Shown here in pieces: positions 49,501 through 59,948 of a stretch of 64,000 bases of DNA. This DNA comes from Mytilus trossulus. Lineage: Eukaryota > Mollusca > Bivalvia > Mytilida > Mytilidae. Where the stretch lies: assembly GCF_036588685.1 (NCBI RefSeq), contig NC_086373.1:1984001-2048000 (forward strand). Reading direction: 5' to 3'. Positions within the stretch are counted from its first letter, which is position 1. Every line of letters starts with the position of its first letter. The translations under genes were made by a program, and so were the position numbers. Under the pieces are notes generated by a model. It saw only the letters and a program-made list of their open reading frames with translations. It ran no database searches and had not been told where the DNA came from.

Positions 49501-52500
49501 AGAAATCTTTGAGCAGCAAACCAAGGATCTTCTTTGATGTCATATGGTAACTTCAGTGGTGGTTTCCCTTCCTCTATATCTACACTGAATACATAGTCAT
49601 ACTCCTGCAAATAATTGGTAAAGGTTATTTTTCACTCTTTTTAAACATATTTTATGTATTAACATGGAAAACATTAATACCTTAGTTAATAAGGATTTAA
49701 TGACTCATTTGCCAGGGAATTACGAGCATGAGAAAATAAACTTTATCCATTATTAACACCATCCTTTGACATATGCTGTGTACTTCTGATAATAATATTA
49801 ATCTTTATATATTTCTTTTCACTCCTTTGGTATGCTTATTACAAATGATACTATACATTTTATCCACATTTTCAAAACAATGTGTTGATAGGACTTTTAA
49901 AACACAGGATATTGTGTTAAAATTTCATAGGTTTGAGCAATCATCACCTGAAAACAAAATAAATAGGGAATGTTTCCTAAGGACAAAGATGATGTCCCTG
50001 CTTGCATTTAACATTATAAAGGAACATAACTTAAGAGAAGTAAAAGTGACACTACCCAAAATTCTTACTAGATGTCAGTTTTGTGGTAATAAGCATAGTA
50101 TATAAGTTTCATAACATTTGGTTTATGCAATCTAAAGTGATAGAACCGAAACGAAAAATTCGGCAATTTTTCCACTTGTAAAGGGGAATAACTCAAGGAC
50201 AGTAAAAGTGACACCACCAAAATTCACACTTGATCTGTGTTTTGTGGTAATACGGATTGTGTACAAGTTTCTAAACATTTGTTTGAGGTAAAGTAAAGTT
50301 GGAGAATGGAAACCAATTTAGAGATGCATGTATAGACAGATAATGGTAAAACTTGATGGGGCATAACAATACTAACTAAGTCTCATATCTGAAGTAAGTT
50401 AAGGGCCTTACTCTTGAGTGGTACATATTAAAACCATTAATATCAAACTTAATCTGTATTCTATGGTTCATGACGTTGTGTTTTAATTCCAAAAGACTTG
50501 GTCAAGTGGTATTTGAAATATCATCTGGAAAGAAAACTGATGGATGGATGAACAGAAGCTATAAAGATGTGTATATCTCTATATACCCCTTCCTTGAGGC
50601 AGAGGAATAATATCATCAATGTACCTTTCCATCATGTAGAGCTTTGCCTGATGTTGCTTGACTCCCCCCACTGGAGCCTACGACATCGCCTATCTTCTTC
50701 CATTGTGTGGCAGAAGCTTCCCAATGATACAACTCCACTTTCCCTCCATCTGTTTTCACCATTTTTGTCTGTCCATCTTTCTTTCCTAACAACAGAACAT
50801 AGATATATGCATTTATTCTACTTGATGAAGTTACTGTAGAAACATTATTATGTTTTGCCTGTAAGTGCTGTAAATCAGTTTAAAATGTTGAAATCAAATA
50901 GGCAATACAGCATATAAAACTAAGTAAATCATTCATAGTCAATGAACCATGACAGAAGGTGCAGGGTACTGTAAATTCAGAAATTAATGCGAGGTTTTTA
51001 TTATTGCGAAAAATGCGACTGAGTTGTAAACGCAATAATTTAAACTAGCATTTTGAAATATTTTATATGAATTTAACAGGATTTATCTCAAAGTCGTAAA
51101 AAGTAAAATTGCATTTCAGTCTAAAAATGACAAAATCGCAATAATAAATGCACACAATAATTTCTGAATTTACAGTAAAATAATCTCCAAGTAAATGAGA
51201 TAAGCCTATTGTAATACAAATTAAATCAAATATTTTTTTATATTCTATAACCCCTTAATTAGAACTTACCAGGGTTCAACAATGCCTCAGGACCAGGTAA
51301 ATCTGACATCTTTATATCTCCAACTTGTGTAGGCACCTCTGCAGTAGCTACTGCTGTATTAAAAGCAGTTAACTCTTCTGTATTAGCCACTCGACTCCCT
51401 TCTGTTGTAAACACTCTTATAGCACCATCACTGTTGAAAAACAAAATATATTTATAGGGATTCAACTTTAAAATACACACATCTCATGTAACAAAATTCA
51501 ATCAAATTATGGTTAAAATAAATAAACTTGTGTCAATTTAGGTATCCAAAAGAATACTGAATGTAAGGGTATGAACTAAACATTTTCAGCAAATTAATTA
51601 ACTTTTTTGACACATATAAATATTAATGACTGATATGAGAACTACTGAAGATTCATTATTTTTTTGTGGGATACCAATTTTCATGAACTTTGTGGCATTT
51701 TGTAAACCACAAATCTAAATGTTTAAAGTTCAAATCATCCTGTATGCAGACTTCTCCAAAACAATAAAATGAAATAACCTTGAAATTATAAGTTTTTCTC
51801 AATCCGCAGAAAACTGGTACCATAGAAAATAAATAAATACACTATTATTATAAGTTACTATATTTCATTTTATTTGTTTATACCTTGCACCACTAGCAAT
51901 GTCTCCATTTCCTAGTACGCAGACCGTCCATACAGACATTGTAGGGTGAGGAATGGTCTGTACACAAGTGCCATCCCTCCATACCCTCACTGTCCTGTCC
52001 TCACTACTACTAACAAAATCTTTACCATTGGGTAGGATAGATATACTGTAAACAAAGTTCTCATGACCGTAGTAAATCTGTAAACAATCACCAGTTATAG
52101 CCCATCGTCTGATTGTTGAATCATTGGAGCATGACAGAAATTCTCCAGATCCAAGAACTGCAATTCCTCTTACACAATCTTCATGACCTATCAAAACAAC
52201 AGAAACCTTTTTAATACCAGTCTATTTTTTTCTTAGGACCTATAGCATTACCCTTCAAAAGTGTTATGTTTTACACTAAATTATTAATTTTTACTTGTTT
52301 TGTAATGTGTTCCCACATTTCACAACTCCATAAACATATGTATGTTTTTACTTTTTCTTTTCTTTTTTTTTTTGTATTGATAAAAATAACTAAATTTTAT
52401 CAGTCATGAGTTAGGGTAAATTCAAATATTGGTACAGGTAACATATTTTAAGGTAGAGTTATCTCCCATGGTCCTCTTGATTTTCTAATATGCTTCACGT

Positions 52501-55500
52501 AAAAAAGGTCATATTTTTTATTCTCTTCTAAGACTTCTTGTTTTTTCTCTTGACCGCATTGCTCTTATAGAGTGTTAAATTGTTTGTCTTTACATCTCTT
52601 CAGAAAAACTATGGGGTATTCAAGTAATATTTTGAGAAGGATAAGGGGAGATTATTCAAACAATGAAAAGTAAATATATATAAAACTCAACACTAGTAAA
52701 TTTTACTTACTTTCATCTTCAAGTGTACAAAATAAAATAATAAATTCTAATTAAAAATTACAAGAAACTTATAGTACCTGAGAATGTCTTTTCACATCTT
52801 CCTGCCTTCCAAAGTTTAATGGTTCTATCTGCAGATCCTGTTAACATATAACCATGTTCTGGCATGATGCCAACACCCCATACAGCTGCTTGATGTCCTG
52901 AATAAAAACATTTATTTATTGCCAGACAAGCTATACAAACTGCACAGAATATATATACATGTAGCATAAACAAAAGGATTGTCAGAATAGTTGAAAACTT
53001 GAAATCCTTTAATTTTTCTTTTAGAATAACTGATATGTTTTTAGTGGGCTTTTCTTCCATCACGATAAAAACTACAAGTGGGCTGTTTGATATCTGACAA
53101 AGAAAATGACTGATTGAGTAAATCAAGACAAGTATACACAGCATACTAAACACATTAAACACAAGTACATTTCAAAAATGATGTATGCTGCCATTTTTGA
53201 AAAACAACCCAAGAGTCTCTATGTACTGTTGGAATGTTGGAAAGCCTTAAGTGTATATGTAGATATCGAGATATCAACCACTAGTACTCCCAATTATTAG
53301 GACCAAGAAAGATTACTATAGAATGGTGAATTAGTATTTTTCACCAATGTCAATCATTGTTATGTCTGTACATCTATATTCAAGTATCCCAGGTATGCTA
53401 TAAAATAAGACTAATGAACAAAGAAACATCTTCTCTACTGTTAAATGTGTAACATACCTTCTAATTTCATTACACATTTTTGCTTTAGCCAGACTCTAGC
53501 TGTTTTATCCCAGGATCCACTTAGTAATGTACCAAACTTGCCAGCTGTCAGTGCACAAACTGTAAAGGTAAATAAAAAGCTTTGTAACAACAGTAAAAGT
53601 AATGCTTACTAATGGTCTCATGCTTTTAAATTATCTGTTAGTATCTTTGTCTCTGTAAGTTGTGCTTCAGCTAGAGAATTTTCAGTGTACTTTTAAAATA
53701 AAATTGAGAAAGGAAATGGGGAATGTGTCAAAGCGAAAACAATCCGACCATAGAGCAGACAACAGCCGAAGACTTTTAAAAAGCTTGATATCAGCATATT
53801 GTAATATTATCAAGACACATACAGAGGAATTATTTGAGAATCATACATGTAGCTGAACATATTATTACTGATTTGAAAATAATTGCCTACAAAATTGTGA
53901 AATCAATCTACATGTAATTTAAATTACTTAAAAATATATACATTGATATTAAATGCTATACCATTTTCAGTATGTCCTTCAAGTTTATAGATTGGTGCAG
54001 GAGAATTTAATGTAAAAGCTAGTATGGTTGAATCGTTGCTTCCTGTCAGAATGATGCCTTGTGGGTAAGTTTCATCTGGTGGCATGTAACAGACAGAAGA
54101 AATGAAGTTACTGTGGCCTGACATAACATGACCTTCATGGAATCCATTATCTGACCTTTTAAAATACAAATAAAGTAATTAGCAAAATCATTTGTAAAAG
54201 TTCACTATTTATTTTGTGTCATGAGTGGAGAAGCTGCAGGATACATCTGCTTACCCTTCCAGAGAATTTGAGATCACATCCAGTTTTTAGTGGGGTTTGT
54301 GTTGCTCACTTTTAAGTTACATGTACCTAATCATAGTGTTTTATATACGTTTGGTTGACTTTAGCGATGACAATTTCTGAACAATTCAACTTAATAAGAA
54401 TTTGATTATCCATTTGGAATCTTCAGTATCTCTTTTAGAGTTATTTCGTTGTAAATTATAACTTCCATTGTATCTACGATGTATATTATTCAAAGCTACA
54501 TGTATTTACCTGTCAACAGTTTTGTCATTATCAATTTAGTTTTAATACATACTGTCAATGGCTACTTGTATATGTTAAGTGTCATTGTATTGTACCAGAC
54601 TAAACGAATGAATTTTATTTTTAAAGGACATTCGGTCTGGTAAGCATCCTAGCTTTTCCAGACCGAATGAAATTTTACCAGACCATTTTTTTTTACATCT
54701 CTTTGTATATTATCCAACAAAAAACAACAAACATACGACTTTGTTGTGCCCTACTCCTCCCTAAAGTGCACAAAAACAAAATGATGTAACAAGAGAGTAT
54801 AATGTTATGAAAGTTGTGCTGCAGTGCAGTGCACACTTGCTGGAATGCATTTCAGTGAAGAGTAATGTCCCATTTTATTGGATTTTAATCATGGCAATGT
54901 TTGTGAACTAAACATAATTTAGAGTTTCTGTACAAATATTATTTCCTGCTTCTTCTTCCTTTGTCATATATCTTTTGGTTTTCAATTCTAGTGTTCATAT
55001 TTCATAGCTGAATTTTGTGATCTGCCTGGATTTTTATTCGTTTAGTGTATTAAATTGGCAAACCAGGAATTATCCTTTCGTTCCAGGAATCTGATCCGGT
55101 TTTATTTAAATTTCCATTTGTGCCAATGATGGCAGCCATTGTTGTTTTTGACAGGCAGATATGTTTTTGTCCGGATTTACACATTACTGCCAGGTTGGCT
55201 ATTTTCGCCATAAAGCTAGCGGTTTAACGAAACAAATAAACATCGCTGTGATGAATACTAAAGATGAAAATGAATTTGAGATTGTTTGGCAATTTTTCTA
55301 GAATGTTAGAAAAAATCCACGAAAAAAAACACTGGACATTTGGACCAGAATTCAACAAAATTTTACCAGACCAATCTATTATTCACCAGATTTGTCTGAC
55401 TTATTTCGTGTAGCGTTTGTACATGATTGCAATCCATGATATTGTTTGCCTGAAACTACATCGGACATTTGGATTTAAATATAAATCATTACTATACTAT

Positions 55501-55989
55501 TATGTCATAGAATGACGATTATGAAAGTGCTGGATACTAACGTGCCTTCTATCTGGTAATTGACATCTTAAAGGCATGCAAATTTTCTCCGGTGAAAGAC
55601 ACTAAATTGTATGGGACTACCTATGCCGAAATTGAAGTTTAAAACCTGATGACGCCAACTAGAACGAGTACTTAAACTATCACTGTAAGGACAATCTTAA
55701 CATGTACAATCATATACAGAGCAAAGCAAGGTACAATGGACACATCATTATTCATACGCATTTTGATTACATTTTGTAATCATGATAAACTGTCAAATGC
55801 AATAAAACAGTAATCACTGAAATTGCTGGTTTTAGATCGTTTTACATACTCATTTGGTACCCAAACTTTAGCTGTTATATCCCTAGACCCGGACAAAAAG
55901 GAGTCGTCGGGAATCGCTAAAGCTGTAAGCGCACGAACATCTTTTTCATGTCCAGTGACACAGCAACGAAGTTTGTAGTGAGTCGCCAT
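46594..55989 (-). CDS. PLAA: Phospholipase A2-activating protein (PLAA/Doa1/Ufd3), complete
   Basis: Twelve exons assemble into 783 residues (the human protein is 795): 55850-55989, 53962-54155, 53458-53559, 52778-52897, 51884-52187, 51270-51430, 50625-50785, 49385-49604, 49009-49149, 48424-48537, 47578-47718 and 46594-47147. Every junction has GT/AG and a consistent phase. Residues 1 to about 300 form the WD40 propeller ([47 protein letters not shown]). About 365-465 is the PFU ubiquitin-binding domain ([20 protein letters not shown]). A DPFTG / GRYVPG repeat links it to the C-terminal PUL domain (about 550-783, [16 protein letters not shown] end), which binds p97/VCP. The family acts with VCP in ubiquitin homeostasis and endolysosomal sorting. 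The start ATG precedes [20 protein letters not shown], at the usual distance from the first WD repeat. A possible ATTAAA signal lies about 70 bp past the stop. No defect was seen. Confidence 0.97.
49920..50335 (+). repeat. Two tandem copies of a repeat in a PLAA intron
   Basis: Two degenerate units of about 200 bp share AAGTAAAAGTGACAC, CAGTTTTGTGGTAATA/CTGTGTTTTGTGGTAATA and ATAAGTTTCATAACATTTGG/ACAAGTTTCTAAACATTTG. The second unit ends near a GCATGTATAGACAGATA. The 110-codon plus frame at 49773-50105 is made of this repeat and is not a gene. It lies in the intron between the PLAA exons at 50625 and 49604. Confidence 0.7.
50967..51177. mobile_element. 211-bp MITE with TA termini in a PLAA intron
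   Basis: Left end TACTGTAAATTCAGAAATTA and right end AATTTCTGAATTTACAGTA are inverted repeats starting at a TA dinucleotide, as expected of Tc1/mariner-type MITEs. The interior contains GCGAAAAATGCGACTGAG and, inverted, TCGCAATAATAAATGC. No coding capacity. It lies in the intron between the PLAA exons at 51270 and 50785. Confidence 0.85.
54590..55440. mobile_element. Probable non-autonomous element with ACCAGACC motifs
   Basis: The first PLAA intron contains several ACCAGAC motifs clustered at both ends: TGTACCAGACTAAACG, GGACATTCGGTCTGG and TTTTACCAGACCATT at the left, and TTTGGACCAGAATTC, TTTTACCAGACCAATC and CACCAGATTTGTCTGAC at the right. This iterated-end layout resembles the other elements in the window. 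Exact termini and a target duplication were not found. Confidence 0.4.
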
Positions 55990-56398
55990 ATTGAAAAATA
56001 CCGGAACTGTTTTTGGTTGGTAAAAAATAGATTTTATATATCATGATTATCAGTAACGTCAGAAAAATACATTATATTATATACATGTGAAAGTTTGAAT
56101 AATTTTGAAACTTATATTAACTCAATGCGTTTTCATTTACTAAAGTTTTGATATTTTTATTTTTGATGTACAACGTACATATTTTTGCTGCTTGTTGACT
56201 CGGCCTACATGAAATCTCGGCCCATTACAAACTCGACCTTTCATTATTATAAACATTTGAAGTGAACAGACTCGTGATGTTTGCTTTTTTTCTACATTTT
56301 TTAAAATTACTAAGTTTGAAACCTTTTAAAAAAACGATTTTATGAAAAAGTCAGATAATTAAAATATATAAGAAATGTATCAAAATTGGCACATAATT

Positions 56399-56434
56399 GT
56401 AGCAGAGACATATTATATGTCTCTGATTGTAGGT
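56399..56434. repeat. Short perfect palindrome
   Basis: CAGAGACATATTATATGTCTCTG is a 10-bp perfect stem around TTA, upstream of the PLAA start. It may be the fused ends of a transposon whose interior was lost; it is also a potential hairpin. Confidence 0.6.
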
Positions 56435-56684
56435 ACAAAAGTCCCAGATTGAAATAAACTAAGATCCGTAGAACAAATTATTTTCTTAAATTAGGTAAAA
56501 ATTTATAGAAATATAAGTTTGAATTTAAAAATTTCAAATGAGGATAATCAAGATATTTCACTTTGAAATTTTGTTTTGGATTTCTCGTTTGTACTTTTAT
56601 CTTGAAGTAAGTAAGTAATTATGAGTGTTGAATCAACATTCCGTACAAGTCACTCACAATGTATAAAAAAGCAAAATATTAAAG

Positions 56685-56960
56685 GTCAAGATACTACCAT
56701 CAACGCGGAGGCTTGGCTCACACGACCAGCAAGGTATAACTTGAAGGGCCCTAGTAACTTGAAATTACTAGTGTAAAACAATTAAAAGAGGAAAACCAAC
56801 GGTCTAATATATATATAAAATTTAAAAAAAAACGAGAAACACACCACACCAACAAACGACAACCACTGAACAACAGACTCCCGACTTAGGACAGGTGCAC
56901 ACAAATGCAAAAAGGTTAGACGTTTTGCCGATGTCCACTTTCACCATTACCTTAGATACG
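56685..56960 (-). repeat. SINE-like mussel repeat, inverted, nearly full length
   Basis: Reverse complement of the family: CATCAACGCGGAGGCTTGGC, GAGGAAAACCAACGGTCTAA, AAACGAGAAACACACC, AACAAACGACAACCACTG and GACTTAGGACAGGTGCACAC. It mirrors the copy at 12205-12532. Confidence 0.85.
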
Positions 56961-57163
56961 GTAGTGTGACATTTCAACATAAAAGACACACTCTAAAATA
57001 GCAACTGAAATGGTCTAAAATGGCTCAACTTGGTCAAATAGACATTCAAACAAAAACAAAAAAAGTACACTGAAGGAATAAATCATCGAATGAATAAACG
57101 TTTCGATGATTGCACTAGCAGTAATGTTGCTTAAAAAAATGTAGCAAGTTACACCGATATGTT

Positions 57164-57300
57164 TTATGCAGGACAAATTAACATCAAATGGTATCCATCT
57201 TCAATATTATTCATTTTACAACATCTACAAATACGGTTGTTTCTAGGAAAATTGTCATTACGACCGGTTTCTAGTTTTGATTTCAACTTTTTTTTTTTTA
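57164..57300 (-). pseudogene. C-terminal relic of a LINE reverse transcriptase ORF
   Basis: The minus frame ends with KLETGRNDNFPRNNRICRCC followed by KMNNIEDGYHLMLICPA. This has the C-x2-C ... H-x4-C spacing and the IED/CP wording found at the C-terminal end of many non-LTR retrotransposon ORF2 proteins, after the reverse transcriptase domain. Upstream the frame collapses into lysines and stops, so only the tail survives. The open minus frame at 57361-57579 next to it may be unrelated. Confidence 0.55.
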
Positions 57301-57997
57301 ATTTAGTTAGTATATTGGTGTTATAAAACTGAATTATAATAAACATACCTGCAAACTTTTTCAAAATGCCATGGGGCTTTTACGTGCAAGACTGCTCATA
57401 TGGGGCAATATGCGCAATTGTTTCTCCATAGGCCGTAATGGTAACGTTTTCTTCTGTTGCTCAGCCCATATCGTAAACTTGTATTTGTATGATGGCTCGT
57501 TTCGAAGCTGAGACATTTTTACATATGTGGTTAAATTTTCGGGGTACGAAGTGTGATTCATTTTTCCGTAATTTAGCAAACCCCGAGTATCCTTTTGCGA
57601 TGTGGCTCCTCATGGTAAAAAATCCCATTTTTAACACAATAAGTTCTTTGAAATTTTAATACTTTGAACACATTAAATAGCTCCATGGTTTTTACACATT
57701 TGTTCTGTGTTCCCCTACTTTCTAAATTAACACTTATAGTTCAGCTCAGTCATTTGTTTATCATAGAAATGTGTCAAATATCACTACACAGAGATTTTTT
57801 GTTTACACGTGACTTTTGTGTTCCTCAGTTCAAGGCGCATTAGGGGTATTGTCCCATATGGTCACACAAAACCTTCAAGGAGGGCTTTACGTATATTTTA
57901 ATGTTGAATTTTAACTCATCATACATTGACAAGCCTATAGCCATTGTAAAATTATTTGCTTTCTTTAAAATTGTGGGGAAAAAAATCAGGAGAACCA

Positions 57998-59480
57998 CCA
58001 AATTATTTCTAGTCAAATCGGCACCTTGTATAGTCAAATTGGCACCTGGTTTAATCGGCACTTGATAGAGTCAATTCGGCACACATGTTAGATGTGTTTA
58101 ATTTACAATGTATATTTTTAACAGTATTTGAAACAAAAACAGTAAAAATAAGGAATGGGTTGTCCAGAAATTGAACAGTATATATTCAAGAAGAGATAAA
58201 TAAGGAAGGAGTTGGCCAGAATTTTATTCACATTTTTAAGGGTTGCTGTATATATTTTTTCTCTTTCAACTAAATGTGTATTTTAGATTATATATATGAG
58301 GTATTGGGTATTTTTTATGCATCTTTCAACCAGTGGAGCATTTTGCAGGATTATTGGTTTAATGCTGTTTAAACTTTCCTAAAAAAAGCACCTCCTACAG
58401 TAGTAACTGGTAATTATTTTGCATGAAAGTTTGAATTATTGAAAGGGACTTATAGTTTTCTGTTGTATTGCTTCTTATTGTTTCATTGTTTAACAACAGT
58501 TTGGTAAGGGTCTCGATGTTTCTTGTGAAGTTTTTAAGAATAAAACACCTAGAGGCCCCCCTTTTTGGGAAGAACAAAGGTAGCTTATATAAAGGGAACT
58601 AGTCACTGAAGCGTGACTGGAGCCCCCTCTTAGTCAGTCAGTGGGCCCCCGAGTTGAACGTATGAACATTTATAGATCCGCCAGTGACATCACTAATTGA
58701 ACTACCTGTATACTGTTGAGTTAAAACATATTAACTATGTACTTATTGATTAATCAAAAAAGAAACACTGATCAAATTGAAAACATCATAGAATGTTGGG
58801 AAAACATTAAATAATTAAACTTTTGTATTTTATTTCTAACTGCTTGATGCTTTTCAACGATAAAATGCATGAAAAATCCCAACCCCAAAAATACATCATG
58901 GTTTATATATTTTTAGAATTATTCATATATATCATTGGATGCCGAATTGATTTTAAATAGATGCCGATTTGACTAGATGCCGATTTAGCAAGGTGTCGAT
59001 TTGACCAGGTGCGGATCACAGGGACTCGGTTAGCAGATTAAAATTTTGTAAATCAATGTTTTTAATTTTTTTTTTTTATTTCCTGTCTATTTGCATTACT
59101 ATATTAACGTATTTAAAGTTTCCATCACTATTTCTTTGTTTTCTGGCAATGCGCAGTTTACTATCCATATCCATATACTGAAAAACTTTTCAGTATATGG
59201 ATATGGATAGTAAACTGCCCATTGCCAGAAAACAAAGAAATAGTGATGGAAACTTGTTAAAAATACGTTAATAACTTTTCAGTATATGGATATGGATAGT
59301 AAACTGCCCATTGCCAGAAAACAAAGAAATAGTGATGGAAACTTGTTAAAAATACGTTAATATAGTAATGCAAATAGACAGGAAATAAAAAAAAAATAAT
59401 TAAAAACATTGATTTACAAAATTTTAATCTGCTAACCGAGTCCCTGTGGTGCCGATATGAACAGGTGCCGATTTGACTTG
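57998..59480. mobile_element. Element with iterated GTGCCGATTTGACC ends, copy A
   Basis: Four copies of AGTCAAATCGGCACC-like text lie at 57998-58085. In opposite orientation, GATGCCGATTTGACTA-like units lie at 58938-59015 and 59448-59478. The part from 58085 to about 58380 (CAACCAGTGGAGCATTTTGC; GGTTTAATGCTGTTTAAACT) matches 61650-61940 in inverted orientation. No transposase frame was seen. A foldback (59017-59448) interrupts the right-hand array. Confidence 0.7.
59017..59448. mobile_element. 432-bp foldback with an 89-bp duplicated arm segment
   Basis: Begins CACAGGGACTCGGTTAGCAG and ends with its exact reverse complement; the arms pair nearly perfectly down to a tip at about 59185 (ATATACTGAAAA against TTTTCAGTATAT). 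On the right arm the segment starting CTTTTCAGTATATGGATATG is present twice in tandem (about 59186-59274 and 59275-59363) with one visible difference. The arms' near identity shows recent origin. Confidence 0.9.
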
Positions 59481-59948
59481 TACCCATACCAAAATTATAC
59501 TCCAGATCGGCGTAAAATCCCTTATACATACGTTTAAAAATATTCAGTTGAGTTAAAAGGTAAAACTGTTAAAGGTTAAAAAGAGATTATAAAAAAAACC
59601 TCTTCTAGGGTATTCAATAAATGACTAGAAGTCCGGGTTTGTGAGGCCGATTTCGTTATATCATTATGCCGAGTTTGTTACAGGCCGAGTTATGTTTGGG
59701 GACGAGACTTCATCGATACCCCCTTTTTTTTTTTATTGAATACAGATTTTTTTTATTAAGAAAACAGCTTTTCAAACTCTCACTGAAGAACATGTTCAAA
59801 ATTATCGATCAGAAAATTATTTTAATCTTTATCATTTTTCATATAAAATATTTTTACCTTATCATCACATAAGAAACCGGAAGCCAAGTTGTTTACATTT
59901 GACCGCGAAAGACAGCTTGCATTCAAACAGAGATTTAGCTTGTTTAAA

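Noticed and set aside
49773-50105. 110-codon plus-strand frame inside a PLAA intron
   Set aside because: It overlaps a tandemly repeated interspersed element and has no splice or homology support.
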